A DNA stretch of 64,000 bases from Devosia sp. LC5 (GCF_000735585.1 NZ_JNNO01000013.1:1-64000), one strand, 5' to 3'; shown: positions 1-10,409, counted from the stretch's first letter. Notes: generated from the letters alone by a model not told the origin. A program made the numbers and translations.

Positions 1-404
1 GGGCCGATGTGGCGGCGGCCGGGACCGGGGCGGGCGGCGCGTTCCTCGATTTCAGCGACGGCCTCGGCGACCTGGCGGATGACGGTGCCCAGAACGGAAA
101 TATCGGCCTCGACGCCTTCAAGGCGCCCCCCGGCATCCAGATCTGTCAGCGCATTGATGCGCTGGCCCAGCACGGCGCCGGCCTGGGCGTCGGTGGCGAG
201 GAGGCGCGAGAGATCTTCAATGGCTTTTTCGAGCCGGCGTTCGGCACGCTGGCGCAGGCTGCGTTCGAGCAGGACCACGCAGACGCAGCCAAAGACCACC
301 GCGGCGAGAATTGCTTCGGCCGGGGTGAACGTCAGGCCGAAATAGGCGATGGCGCCAATGCCGGCCGCTGCAAACCCGATGAATGTGTAAACCAGTGCCT
401 GCAC
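1..404 (-). CDS. Membrane-anchored coiled-coil protein, N-terminal part (probable EAL-domain phosphodiesterase)
   Basis: The gene runs off the left edge, so only about the first 134 residues are visible. They begin at a GTG at 402-404, with a purine-rich stretch upstream. Two hydrophobic segments (about residues 3-23 and 28-46) are followed by a charged, heptad-like region rich in Glu, Arg and Leu. A segment reading EADISVLGTVIRQVAEAVA resembles, from memory, the linker before the EAL domain of alphaproteobacterial cyclic-di-GMP phosphodiesterases. The catalytic domain would lie outside the window, so the enzymatic assignment is inference. The membrane topology and coiled coil are seen directly. 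It is encoded downstream of the ROK regulator on the same strand, with a hairpin between them. Confidence 0.62.
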   Translation of the reverse strand, partial: MQALVYTFIGFAAAGIGAIAYFGLTFTPAEAILAAVVFGCVCVVLLERSLRQRAERRLEKAIEDLSRLLATDAQAGAVLGQRINALTDLDAGGRLEGVEADISVLGTVIRQVAEAVAEIEERAARPGPGRRHIG

Positions 405-515
405 GGGCGGACCTGAACCCTTTCCACGCGCCGGGATTCGGCTTCCCCTTCTAGCATCGCCCTCCCCCGGGCAAAAGCGGCATAGCTAGGTTTTGCAGGG
501 GATACCCCCTCCTAA

Positions 516-536
516 CCTCCCCCTGATAGGGGGAGG
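516..536. repeat. Perfect 9-bp hairpin between two minus-strand genes
   Basis: CCTCCCCCT and its reverse complement are separated by three bases. The hairpin lies downstream of the ROK regulator on the minus strand. There is no T-run, so it is either a weak terminator or a short copy of the CTCTCC/GGAGAG palindrome family found throughout the window. Confidence 0.5.
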
Positions 537-563
537 GATCTCTCCGCGACCAGGGCCGACGCG

Positions 564-1772
564 TCAGGTAACCAGCAGATGCCAGCTGCGGGAGAAATAG
601 CGGCGGTAGAGGTGGAGCTGGGCGGCGCCGGTGGCGGCGGCAGAACTGGCCTGGACGCCCGGCTCGACACGCGGGCGCGGACGCACCAGATTGGGAATCT
701 GGGACAGATAATGCGTGGTCCGCTCGAGCAGGCGGGTCAGGATGGCGCGGGGAATGACCCCGTCGATCACGGCCTTTTCGATATCGATCATGGCGCGGGT
801 GCTGAGCACGGCGGTGGCCAGGGCCCGGCCGGCCTCATCGATCCAGGCGGAGGCGACGGGCTCGAGCGCAGCCCAATCCCAATCCTGCGGGAAGCCGGGC
901 GGGCGGCGCATTCCGGCCTCGATCAGGCGCCGATCCAGCGCATAGAGCGAGGCCACCATATGGGCATAGGTGGGGGCACCGTCGGGGCCGGCGACGATGA
1001 CACTGCCCAGATCGGCGGCATTGCCGGAAGGGTCCTCCCACAATGCGCCATTCATGACGATGCCGGCACCGACAAAGGTGCCGACCTGGAAATAGGCAAA
1101 GGTGGTGGGGCGCGGCAGCGGCTGGGCCAGAATTTCGGCCCAGCAGGCGGCGCTGCCATCGTTGAACCAATTGGTGGGCAGGCCAGTGGCCGAGGCCAGG
1201 CGGGCGGCCGCATCGGTGCTGCGCCAGAGCTCGACCTGTTCGGGGGGACCGCCGATGCGGACGATACTGCCGTGGATGAAGGTGGGCGTGGCAAGGCCGA
1301 TGCCGACCAGCCGGTCATGGTCCTGGGGGGCCATGGCGTCGCGCATGATTTGTATATCAGCCGCGATATCGGCGAAAATCGTGGTTGCGTCGGGATATTC
1401 GTAGCTGGACCGCAGGGTGGCGAGAGTGCGCCCGGCCAGATCGTAGAGCAGGACTTCGCGGTGGTGCCAGCCGATTTCCACGCCAATGCAATAGGCGCCG
1501 CGCGGATTGAGAAAAATGGGGGTGGCCGGCTGGCCGCGGCGGCCGCGCAGCACCTCGCCGCGCATCACCATGGAGCGGGCTTCGAGATCGGAGACAATGC
1601 GGGAGGTAGTTTGGGGCCCGAGCCCGGTGCGCCGGGCCAGATCGGCATTGGACAGACCGGGGAAAATGGCGACCAGCGTCAGCACCGCCCGTTCATTGGC
1701 GATGCGCACCCCGGCCTGGGCAACGCCGCGGCTGATGGGCTCGAACATATCGATGGGAGATTGGTCTTCCAT
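564..1772 (-). CDS. ROK-family transcriptional regulator
   Basis: This 402-residue cytoplasmic protein has an N-terminal winged helix-turn-helix (about residues 28-75, with LSNADLARRTGLGPQTTSRIV typical of MarR/ROK repressors) joined to a ROK fold. The ROK part lacks the CxCGxxGC zinc motif of ROK sugar kinases and has no DxGGT phosphate loop at its start. It should therefore act as a sugar-responsive regulator rather than a kinase. No sugar transporter or catabolic gene lies next to it, so its ligand cannot be told. It is divergent from the sigma-54 regulator at 1936, with a 163-base gap. The ATG at 1772 is used; a second Met at residue 9 is possible. Confidence 0.85.
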   Translation of the reverse strand: MEDQSPIDMFEPISRGVAQAGVRIANERAVLTLVAIFPGLSNADLARRTGLGPQTTSRIVSDLEARSMVMRGEVLRGRRGQPATPIFLNPRGAYCIGVEIGWHHREVLLYDLAGRTLATLRSSYEYPDATTIFADIAADIQIMRDAMAPQDHDRLVGIGLATPTFIHGSIVRIGGPPEQVELWRSTDAAARLASATGLPTNWFNDGSAACWAEILAQPLPRPTTFAYFQVGTFVGAGIVMNGALWEDPSGNAADLGSVIVAGPDGAPTYAHMVASLYALDRRLIEAGMRRPPGFPQDWDWAALEPVASAWIDEAGRALATAVLSTRAMIDIEKAVIDGVIPRAILTRLLERTTHYLSQIPNLVRPRPRVEPGVQASSAAATGAAQLHLYRRYFSRSWHLLVT

Positions 1773-1935
1773 GGCGGCGACTTAACCGTGTGTGCGTGCG
1801 GCGATCAAGCACCGAAACGACATGCTCGAATACGGTTTATTTACCCTGTTGACCAACAATCGGGGCAACACCGGAGATGGGCGCCATGCCGGCGCGCAGA
1901 AGCCGGGCGGATTTGACGTTTAAAGGACCGGCCGT

Positions 1936-3366
1936 ATGGCGATGCACACTCGAAGCGACAGCATGTCGCAGGGCCGTTTGCTGCTGGTCGAGCGCGACGC
2001 GGCCGCCGCGCAGCTCACCGCCGAAGGCCTGGCGCAGAACCTGGTCACGGCACCGCGAATCACCCTGGCCGCATCCGGACGGCAGGCGGCCGAGGCCCTG
2101 CGTGAGGGACGTTTCGATATTGTATTGGCAGATCTGTCGAGCCTGGGCGACCTGGATGAGCGGAGCGATGAGGCCGTGGCGCGGATGACGCGGCTGGCCA
2201 ATGGCGCGCTAATGCTGGCGCTATCGGACGGGGCATCTGTTTCGGCGGCGGTGGGCGCGATGCGTGCCGGGGCGCATGATTACATGGCCAAGCCCGTGAC
2301 CGGGCCGGCGCTGGCCGCCAAGATCGGCGAATTGGCCGAGCGGCATGGCAAGGGCCGCGCGCTCAGCCTTGAGGCCAATAGTGGCGGGCGAATGGCCGAT
2401 TATGCCGGATTTATCGGCGCCTCGAGCGCCATGCAGTTCGTTTATGAGCAGATCGGGCGGATCGCCACATCGTCAGCCCCGGTCTTCATCACTGGCGAAA
2501 GCGGCACGGGCAAGGATGTGTGCGCCGAGGCGCTGCACGCCGAAGGGCCGCGGGCCGGCAAACGCATGGTGGCGATCAATTGCGCGGCCATTCCGCGCGA
2601 TCTGATGGAAAGCGAATTGTTCGGCGTGGCGCGGGGCGCCTTTACCGGCGCGCATGAGGACCGCAAGGGCGCGGCCGAACTGGCCGATGGCGGCACGCTG
2701 TTTCTCGATGAAATCGGGGAAATGGACCTGTCGTTGCAATCCAAGCTGCTGCGATTCCTGCAAACCGGGACCTTGAGCCGGGTCGGCGAATCGGGCGTGC
2801 GGCGGGTGGATGTGCGGGTGATCTGCGCCACCAATCGCAACCCGATGCAGCTGATTTCGGAGAAAAAGTTCCGCGAGGACCTGTTCTACCGGCTGCATGT
2901 GCTGCCTATTCATCTGCCGCCACTGCGGCAGCGGCCGACCGATATCATGGTGCTGGCGCGGCATTTCCTCGAGCATTACGGGCGGGAAGAGCACAAGGGC
3001 TTTTCGGGCTTTACGAGCGAGGCCGGTGCGGTGCTGGCGGCGGCGAACTGGCCGGGCAATGTGCGGCAATTGCAGAACCTGGTGCGGCGACTGGTGGTGA
3101 TGTTCGACGGCGGGGAAATCACCGCCGCGATGCTGTCAGCGGCCGATGTGGAATCGCGCGGCACGATGGCCGTATCGACACCCTTGGTAGGGCGGCGGCC
3201 GGCGATCCTGCCGATGTGGCAGCAGGAACAGCGCATTATCGAAGACGCGATTGCCAGCTTTGGCGGCAATGTCTCGCTGGCAGCAGCGGCGCTGGAAATC
3301 AGCCCATCGACCATCTATCGCAAGCGGCAAGGCTGGGCGGAAATGGGCGTGGCCGGCGCGGCTTAG
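1936..3366 (+). CDS. Sigma-54-dependent response regulator (NtrC family)
   Basis: The domain order is receiver (about residues 13-125, likely phosphoacceptor D66, conserved Lys in YMAKP), AAA+ sigma-54 activator (about 150-390) and a Fis-type helix-turn-helix (about 440-468). The Walker A GESGTGKD, the intact GAFTGA loop that contacts sigma-54, and the Walker B GGTLFLDEI are all present, so it should activate RpoN promoters. The receiver keeps only one clear acidic residue after its first strand (VERD), which is slightly atypical. No cognate kinase is adjacent. An AAAGGA sequence precedes the ATG at 1936; later Met codons at residues 3 and 10 are alternatives. Confidence 0.92.
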   Translation: MAMHTRSDSMSQGRLLLVERDAAAAQLTAEGLAQNLVTAPRITLAASGRQAAEALREGRFDIVLADLSSLGDLDERSDEAVARMTRLANGALMLALSDGASVSAAVGAMRAGAHDYMAKPVTGPALAAKIGELAERHGKGRALSLEANSGGRMADYAGFIGASSAMQFVYEQIGRIATSSAPVFITGESGTGKDVCAEALHAEGPRAGKRMVAINCAAIPRDLMESELFGVARGAFTGAHEDRKGAAELADGGTLFLDEIGEMDLSLQSKLLRFLQTGTLSRVGESGVRRVDVRVICATNRNPMQLISEKKFREDLFYRLHVLPIHLPPLRQRPTDIMVLARHFLEHYGREEHKGFSGFTSEAGAVLAAANWPGNVRQLQNLVRRLVVMFDGGEITAAMLSAADVESRGTMAVSTPLVGRRPAILPMWQQEQRIIEDAIASFGGNVSLAAAALEISPSTIYRKRQGWAEMGVAGAA

Positions 3367-3375
3367 CGCCAAACG

Positions 3376-3618
3376 CTATTCCAGCCCAGCGCTCGCCCGC
3401 AGGGCGGCGTTGATGCGGTCTTGCCAGCCGGGACCGTCTTCCTGGAAATGCTCCAGCACATCGCGGTCGAGGCGCAGCGAGACCAGTTCCTTGCCGCTGG
3501 GCGGGGTTATCGTCTTTGGCGCGGGCGCGGCTTTGGCCGGCTTGCTGGTTACCGCCTTGAAGGCGGCTTCGGCCTGATCGAGGGCGCTGCCGCCGCGGCG
3601 CATGGGTGGTCGTGTCAT
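3376..3618 (-). CDS. BrnA-type antitoxin, orphan
   Basis: An 80-residue protein whose C-terminal half reads KELVSLRLDRDVLEHFQEDG, followed by GWQDRINAALR. This is the ribbon-helix-helix signature of BrnA antitoxins, which bind DNA and neutralise the BrnT ribonuclease. I chose the ATG at 3618 because AAGGGAG lies about seven bases upstream; a longer version starting at 3666 has no such site. No BrnT-like gene (about 90 residues, normally directly upstream) is present on either side, so this is an orphan antitoxin or a free-standing regulator. It lies just after the groEL terminator and needs its own promoter or read-through. Confidence 0.8.
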   Translation of the reverse strand: MTRPPMRRGGSALDQAEAAFKAVTSKPAKAAPAPKTITPPSGKELVSLRLDRDVLEHFQEDGPGWQDRINAALRASAGLE

Positions 3619-3668
3619 GATCGGCTCCCTTTTCTCCGTTTTGCCATCGGGCGGCATTGCCGACAACG

Positions 3669-3695
3669 AAAAAGGCGCGGTGTTTCCACCGCGCC
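3669..3695 (-). terminator. Rho-independent terminator of groESL
   Basis: A perfect 9-bp stem (GGCGCGGTG / CACCGCGCC) with a four-base loop is followed on the minus strand by five T residues. It is about 60 bases past the groEL stop codon, as expected for the end of the groESL transcript. Confidence 0.85.
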
Positions 3696-3753
3696 TCCTG
3701 CAAAGTCCGTGACTGGGAAGTAACGAGACTTCGTAGCTCGGGATGAGGCTGGA

Positions 3754-5409
<1,656 letters not shown>

Positions 5410-5445
5410 TTAAATTCGGACAAAAAGAATGGGCAACAGAAGGGA

Positions 5446-5736
5446 TTAGCCTTCGATGATGCCCATGATGTCGGATTCTTTCATGATCAGCAGGTCTTCG
5501 CCGTCGACCTTGACCTCGGTGCCGCTCCACTTGCCGAACAGCACGCGGTCGCCGGCCTTGACGTCGAGCGCCACGGTCTTGCCAGCGTCGTCACGGGCGC
5601 CGGGGCCTACGGAGACGATCACGCCCTCGGAGGGCTTTTCCTTGGCGGTGTCGGGGATGATGATCCCGCCTTTAGTCTTTTCTTCGCTGTCGAGGCGACG
5701 GACGACCACGCGGTCGTGCAGAGGACGGAAGCTCAT
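5446..5736 (-). CDS. groES: Co-chaperonin GroES, 10 kDa subunit
   Basis: A 96-residue protein starting [21 protein letters not shown] and containing the mobile loop [16 protein letters not shown], both diagnostic of GroES, which caps the GroEL cavity. TAGGAG precedes the ATG. It is the first gene of the operon, immediately downstream of the CIRCE inverted repeat. Length and sequence are typical of alphaproteobacteria, and nothing is unusual. Confidence 0.99.
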   Translation of the reverse strand: MSFRPLHDRVVVRRLDSEEKTKGGIIIPDTAKEKPSEGVIVSVGPGARDDAGKTVALDVKAGDRVLFGKWSGTEVKVDGEDLLIMKESDIMGIIEG

Positions 5737-5778
5737 GATTGCTCCTATGGCATCAATTTCAATGCAATATCGGACCTG

Positions 5779-5805
5779 TTAGCACTCGATATCGGAGAGT
5801 GCTAA
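5779..5805 (-). promoter_or_regulatory. CIRCE operator (HrcA binding site) of groESL
   Basis: This is a perfect consensus element, TTAGCACTC then nine bases then GAGTGCTAA. It lies 43 bases upstream of the groES ATG and just downstream of the predicted -10 box. HrcA binding here represses groESL until heat shock. The hrcA gene is not in this window. Confidence 0.97.
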
Positions 5806-5817
5806 CAGGGTGCCGTG

Positions 5818-5846
5818 GATATAGGAGGGGGGCTTTGCGGAGTCAA
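5818..5846 (-). promoter_or_regulatory. groESL promoter, RpoH-like
   Basis: On the minus strand there is a -35 TTGACT (within CTTGACT), a 17-base spacer and a -10 TATATC (within CCTATATC). This fits both sigma-70 and the alphaproteobacterial RpoH consensus (CTTGAC, 17 bases, CYTATNT). Transcription should start at about 5808-5812, at the upstream edge of CIRCE. Confidence 0.8.
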
Positions 5847-5926
5847 GACAAACGCACCCGGCCGAAAGCAAACTTTGCCTAGTCCGCGACAGTGAATTTA
5901 TCACGACAGCCATCCCAAAACTCGAA

Positions 5927-5952
5927 GTCACCCCGGCGCAGGCCGGGGTGAC
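5927..5952. repeat. Palindromic repeat, family C (copy 1)
   Basis: GTCACCCCGG and CCGGGGTGAC surround a GCGCAG centre, between groES and the glycosyltransferase. Related CCGGCCTGCGCCGG palindromes recur at 22000, 36897 and 38281. It may also end transcription, but there is no T-run. Confidence 0.7.
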
Positions 5953-6067
5953 ACCGTGGGCGTGTGAAATGTGGCCGTCAGCTCTGCCACCCTAAAATCA
6001 AACCATTGCCGCCTAGCCATCGCCGCTATACCACAAGGGCCGATTTTCCCAGGTATTTGGACGCGTC

Positions 6068-7873
6068 ATGGCCAGCACCGATGTTTCTCCCCGCTCGTCC
6101 GCCAATCCAGCGGTTTGGGCGCTTGTTCTAATCGGCGTTGCGCTGGTGCTGCGGCTGTGGGGGGCGACGACCATCGGGCTGGGCACGGGGGAGGCCTATT
6201 ATGTCAGCAGCGCCCGCGAGCTGCATCTGAGCTATTTCGACCAACCGCCGCTGTCGCTGTGGATCATCTGGGCGACCATGCAACTGACCGGCTCGGAAGC
6301 GGTGTGGGTGCTGCGGCTGCCGTTTGTGCTGATGTTCGTGGTGACCTCGTGGCTGGTGTACCGGCTGGGCGAGCGGGTGCATTCGGGCTGGGCAGGCTTT
6401 TATGCCGTGCTGATCCTGAATGCCTCGGCGATCTTTTCGCTCTCGGTGGGCAGCTGGCTGCAACCAGATGCGCCGATGATGCTGTTCTGGGCGGCCACGT
6501 GTCTGGTGCTGGTCGATATTTTCTGCGGGCAAGGTGGAGAGCGGCCCTGGCGCAGTTGGCTGCTGGCCGGGCTATGGCTGGGGCTGACGCTGCTGTCGAA
6601 ATATCATGGCGCCTTTATCGGGCTGGGCGCGGCTATTTTCATGCTGGCCAACGCCAATGCGCGCCGCTGGTTTGCCCATCCGGCGCCCTATGCCGCAGCG
6701 CTCCTGGCGCTGGTCATCTTCCTGCCGGTGCCGATCTGGAATGCACAGAACCACTGGGTGTCCTTCGCCTTCCAGGGCGGGCGGGCGCTGGCCGAGGAAG
6801 GCTGGGACTGGGCGCGGCTGATCCGCATGATCGTGGGGCAATTGCTGTATATCGTGCCATGGCTGGCGCTGCCGGCTATCTGGGTTGGGCTGCGCGCCAT
6901 TTTTGCCGGACCACGTGCGCAATATCCGGAAGGCAGTGTACCGGGCGCTGCCGCGCTGCTGGCCTATATCGGTGTGCCGCCGGTGATCTTCTTCACGCTC
7001 GTCGCCCTGTGGTCGGATACCCAGTTCCATTTTCACTGGCAGGCGCCAGGCTATATGTCGCTGTTCATCATCCTCGCAGCCGCCACCGCCGTCATCGCGC
7101 GCCGCCACGCATGGCTGATCCGCTCGTGGCTGGGCGCGACCGTGGCTGTTACCGTGCTGCTGATCGGGGCGCTGCTGAGCCATGCGGCGACGGGCTGGGC
7201 GCGGCAGGCATTTCCGGGCCAATGGGAGGACCCCACCGTGCCGCAAATGGCCTGGACCGAGGTGGGCGAAGCGCTCGACCGGCTCGGTGCCTTTGCCAAT
7301 CCCGCTACGTTTGTGGGCAGCCTCAACTGGATCGATTGCGGGTATCTGGACGCGCAGACCGCCGGCCGCGTGCCGCTGCCCTGCATTGGCGAGGATCCGC
7401 GCAATATCGCCTTCAATGTGGACCTGGCGGACCTGGCCGGGCGGAGCGGCTATTTCGTCACCCGCACCAGTGATCCGCAGGCGGCGATTGCGTATCTGTC
7501 GCCATTGTTCGACAGCGTGACACTGGCCGAGAAGGTCGATATCCACCGCAATGGACTGGTGGAAATTCCCGACCTGCAAATCCTGGCGGCGACCAATTTC
7601 CATTTCGAGGGGCCAGTGCCCGGGGTTTCGGGCCGGAGTGTTTCGCTGCTGGAACTGCCACGTACCGCCATTACCCATGTCGAGGGGGAGTTGAGCGGCT
7701 CGGGCAATGTGGAGCTGTGGTTTGATGGCGCGCTGCTGGGCTCGGCCCAGGGCTCCGCGCCCTTCGCCTTCGACACCACTGCTGGCTGGAATGTCGGGGC
7801 GCGCAATGTGACGCTGGAAATCCGTGGTGACGAGGGTGTGCAATTCACCAACGTCTCGATCACCCGGCAGTAG
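6068..7873 (+). CDS. Glycosyltransferase family 39-like integral membrane protein
   Basis: This 601-residue protein has about ten hydrophobic segments in its first 400 residues and a soluble C-terminal domain of about 200 residues. That is the ArnT/PMT (GT39/GT83) layout, which moves sugars from polyprenyl-phosphate donors on the periplasmic side. The first periplasmic loop carries the signature TGEAYYVSSARELHLSYFDQPP; family members usually have an acidic pair (DEAYY), and here the Asp is Gly while the Glu (E42) remains. The acceptor could be lipid A, a lipoglycan or a protein. No polysaccharide genes are nearby. Weak ribosome binding site (GGA) before the ATG. Confidence 0.82.
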   Translation: MASTDVSPRSSANPAVWALVLIGVALVLRLWGATTIGLGTGEAYYVSSARELHLSYFDQPPLSLWIIWATMQLTGSEAVWVLRLPFVLMFVVTSWLVYRLGERVHSGWAGFYAVLILNASAIFSLSVGSWLQPDAPMMLFWAATCLVLVDIFCGQGGERPWRSWLLAGLWLGLTLLSKYHGAFIGLGAAIFMLANANARRWFAHPAPYAAALLALVIFLPVPIWNAQNHWVSFAFQGGRALAEEGWDWARLIRMIVGQLLYIVPWLALPAIWVGLRAIFAGPRAQYPEGSVPGAAALLAYIGVPPVIFFTLVALWSDTQFHFHWQAPGYMSLFIILAAATAVIARRHAWLIRSWLGATVAVTVLLIGALLSHAATGWARQAFPGQWEDPTVPQMAWTEVGEALDRLGAFANPATFVGSLNWIDCGYLDAQTAGRVPLPCIGEDPRNIAFNVDLADLAGRSGYFVTRTSDPQAAIAYLSPLFDSVTLAEKVDIHRNGLVEIPDLQILAATNFHFEGPVPGVSGRSVSLLELPRTAITHVEGELSGSGNVELWFDGALLGSAQGSAPFAFDTTAGWNVGARNVTLEIRGDEGVQFTNVSITRQ

Positions 7874-7943
7874 GCCGGGGTGGTGCTTCTATCGCAACCC
7901 AGGCCAAATTGCTGCGTTGGGATAGGGTAACAGGAGACGCCTC

Positions 7944-8306
7944 ATGGCAAGCCAATGCCTCGACAAGGATATCAAGATCAGACCGGCACAGGGCCGGGTG
8001 CATGTCATTTATGACGGCGCCGAGATTGCCAGTTCGCTCAATGCGCTTGAACTGGACGAGCCGGGTGCGCCGCTGCGGATCTATCTGCCGCGCGAGGATG
8101 TGCAGCCGGGGATTCTGGAAGCCTCGGAAACCAAGACGGTGTGCCCCTATAAGGGGGAAGCGTCCTATTATACGCTCAAGACACTGACCGCGACCGGGCC
8201 GGACCAAGCCTGGTATTATCCCGACCCTTGCCCGCTGGTCGAACCGATCCGCGACTATCTGGCCTTTTGGGGCGATCGCATCGAATACAGGCGCAGCGAC
8301 GTGTAG
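7944..8306 (+). CDS. DUF427 domain protein
   Basis: A 120-residue cytoplasmic protein of the DUF427 family, whose biochemical role is not known. The conserved core is visible: VHVIYDGAEIASS, the YLPREDV segment, and CPYKGEASYYTL. AGGAG precedes the ATG by about seven bases. It lies 70 bases after the glycosyltransferase on the same strand and may be co-transcribed, though the link looks incidental. Confidence 0.85.
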   Translation: MASQCLDKDIKIRPAQGRVHVIYDGAEIASSLNALELDEPGAPLRIYLPREDVQPGILEASETKTVCPYKGEASYYTLKTLTATGPDQAWYYPDPCPLVEPIRDYLAFWGDRIEYRRSDV

Positions 8307-8364
8307 AGGCCAAATCGCCAAAAACCCTCTTCCCCCTCGCCGCCACCTGCTGCATAAGACGGCC

Positions 8365-8559
8365 ATGACCCAATTCACCGCACCCCTCGCCATCAAGCTG
8401 CGCCTCAAGGGCGGCAGCGGCCCCAATGCAAACTGGCACTGGGAGATTCACGACGCCGACGCCAAGGTCATCAAGACCGGTAGCGCTGTGGGCCCCGAGC
8501 ACAAGGCTTTCGCTACCGCGCGTATCGCCAAGGAAAAGCTAGAGCAGACCGCCGGCTAA
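8365..8559 (+). CDS. Small hypothetical protein, 64 residues
   Basis: I do not recognise this protein with certainty. It reads as a compact beta-beta-alpha unit (WHWEIHDADAKVIKTGSAVGPEHKAFATARIAKEKL), loosely like small DUF1508/YegP-type folds. Codon use matches its neighbours. A palindromic GCCGGC pair spans the stop codon. No clear ribosome binding site is seen, so the start is uncertain. Confidence 0.5.
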   Translation: MTQFTAPLAIKLRLKGGSGPNANWHWEIHDADAKVIKTGSAVGPEHKAFATARIAKEKLEQTAG

Positions 8560-8598
8560 AAGGCCGGCCCAACGCTGCCCTGGCAGCACGAGAGTTTC

Positions 8599-9564
8599 GT
8601 GACCGTTCCGAAAGCCGCCAGTGCCCCTTCCGCTCACGCCGGTGGCACACGTCCGCTGCGCGGCATCGGGCTCAAGATCGCTTCGGTCTGCATTTTTGTC
8701 ATCATGGCCACCTGCCTGAAGGCGGCCGAAGGCATTCCGGCCGGCCAGCTGGTGTTCTATCGCTCGCTCTTTGCCATTATTCCGGTGATCGGCTGGCTGG
8801 TGTGGAAACGCCAGCTCGTTGCCGGCCTCAAGACCGCCAATCCGCTGGGGCATGTGCTGCGGGGGCTGATCGGGGTGGCCTCGATGGGGCTGGGCTTTTT
8901 CGGGCTGACCAAGCTGCCGCTGCCCGAATCCACTGCCATTGGCTATGCCTCGCCGCTGCTGCTGGTCATTTTGGGCGCGCTGCTGCTCAAGGAACGCGTG
9001 TTCATCTATCGCTGGACGGCGGTCATTGTCGGGCTCGCGGGCGTCGGCATCATGCTGTGGCCGCGGCTGACGCTGTTGACCCATCCCGCAGGCCTGGGCG
9101 CCGAGGAAACGCTGGGTGTCATCGCGGCCCTCGGCGCGGCATTTCTCAGCGCCTTTGCCATGCTGCAGGTGCGCCGCCTGGTGCAGACCGAGCGCACCGA
9201 AGCCATTGTGCTATATTTCTTCGTCACGGCGAGCCTGCTCTCGCTGCTGACCGCGCCCTTTGGCTGGGTCTGGCCCAATCCGCAGCAGGCGGCATTGCTG
9301 GTCACGGCCGGGATAGCGGGCGGTATCGCACAGATTCTGCTCACGGCCTGCTATCGCTATGCGGACCTGTCGGTCATCGCGCCGTTTGAATATACCTCGC
9401 TGCTGCTGAGCCTGATTATCGGCTATGTGATTTTTGGTGATATTCCCACGCTGATGATGATGATCGGCGCCTCGATCGTGGTTTGCTCGGGCATATTCGT
9501 GGTGCTGCGCGAGCACTATCTGGGGCTCGACCGGATCAAGTCGCGCGAAGCTAATACACCTTAG
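8599..9564 (+). CDS. DMT-superfamily (EamA) transporter
   Basis: A 321-residue inner-membrane protein with ten predicted helices arranged as two five-helix EamA repeats. The first repeat contains LPLPESTAIGYASPLLLVILGALLLKER and the second ADLSVIAPFEYTSLLLSLIIGYVIFGD; both are characteristic of drug/metabolite exporters. The start is GTG with a weak GAGAG upstream, and I see no better ATG. The substrate cannot be inferred from the neighbours. Confidence 0.88.
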   Translation: MTVPKAASAPSAHAGGTRPLRGIGLKIASVCIFVIMATCLKAAEGIPAGQLVFYRSLFAIIPVIGWLVWKRQLVAGLKTANPLGHVLRGLIGVASMGLGFFGLTKLPLPESTAIGYASPLLLVILGALLLKERVFIYRWTAVIVGLAGVGIMLWPRLTLLTHPAGLGAEETLGVIAALGAAFLSAFAMLQVRRLVQTERTEAIVLYFFVTASLLSLLTAPFGWVWPNPQQAALLVTAGIAGGIAQILLTACYRYADLSVIAPFEYTSLLLSLIIGYVIFGDIPTLMMMIGASIVVCSGIFVVLREHYLGLDRIKSREANTP

Positions 9565-9602
9565 GACCGGTCAATATTCAGGTGATGCTTGGCATGGGAA
9601 AG

Positions 9603-9652
9603 GCCCCCTCACCCGGCCAAAGGGGCCGACCTCTCCCCCAAAGGGAGAGGTG
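9603..9652. repeat. Palindromic repeat, family A (copy 1)
   Basis: CCCCTCACCCGG, GGCCAAAGGGGCC and CCTCTCCCCCAAAGGGAGAGG lie between convergent transporter genes. This is the commonest intergenic repeat in the window and can fold into two hairpins. Confidence 0.75.
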
Positions 9653-9656
9653 AAGA

Positions 9657-10409
9657 TCAGCGGAAAAAGATCAGCTTCAGCGCCAGGGCGATCGACACTA
9701 TTGCGACGACGGGCCGGATGACCTTGGCGCCGTAGCGGATGCCGGTGCGGGCGCCGATATAGCCGCCGGCCAATTGGCCGATCGCCATGGCGATGGCGGC
9801 GGGCCAGACCACGTCACCGGCCGGGATGAAAATGACCAGCGCCGCAAGATTGGACACCAGGTTCAGCGCCTTGGTGTGGCCCGAGGCGCGGGTGAGCCCG
9901 AGGCCGAACAGGGTGACGAAGCCGATAGTGAAGAACGAACCGGTGCCGGGGCCGAAAATGCCGTCGTAAAAGCCGATGACCAGGCCCATGAGCGGCACGA
10001 AGCGGGCAAAGGGCAGGCGCGCGGCCTTATCGGCATCGGACAGGTTTGGCGCGAAGACGAAGTAGAGCGCGATGCCGATCAGCGCGATGGGCACAGCCAG
10101 GGTCAGCAGGCTGGTATCGAGCTGCTTGACCGCCAAGGCGCCGCAGAAGCTGCCGGCGAAGGTGAGCGCGATGGCGGGGAGCAGCGTCTTGAACGCGATG
10201 AAGCCGCGGCGCCAATAGGTGAAGGTGGCCATGGCGGTGCCGACCACGCCCTGCAGCTTGTTGGTGGCAAGGGCCGCGACCGGCGGCAGGCCGGCTGCCA
10301 GGAGCGCGGGAATGCCGACCATGCCGCCGCCGCCGGCAATGGCATCGACAAAACCGGCCAGCATGCCGACCGCAGCCAGCGCGAGGAGAATCAGTGGGTC
10401 GGAAATCAT
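9657..10409 (-). CDS. TSUP (TauE/SafE) family membrane transporter
   Basis: A 250-residue protein with about eight hydrophobic helices and the two family signatures: AGFVDAIAGGGGMVGIPALL at the start and GFYDGIFGPGTGSFFTIGF in the middle. TSUP proteins export or import small organosulfur or carboxylate anions. The start is set at the ATG at 10409, where the membrane region begins; the longest frame adds 20 polar Arg/Pro-rich residues of low coding quality. It is convergent with the DMT gene. Confidence 0.87.
   Translation of the reverse strand: MISDPLILLALAAVGMLAGFVDAIAGGGGMVGIPALLAAGLPPVAALATNKLQGVVGTAMATFTYWRRGFIAFKTLLPAIALTFAGSFCGALAVKQLDTSLLTLAVPIALIGIALYFVFAPNLSDADKAARLPFARFVPLMGLVIGFYDGIFGPGTGSFFTIGFVTLFGLGLTRASGHTKALNLVSNLAALVIFIPAGDVVWPAAIAMAIGQLAGGYIGARTGIRYGAKVIRPVVAIVSIALALKLIFFR

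Noticed and set aside
579-1916. 445-residue plus-strand open frame
   Set aside because: It lies opposite the ROK regulator, is Gly/Ala/Asp-rich with no domain, and shows the mirror codon pattern of the real gene.
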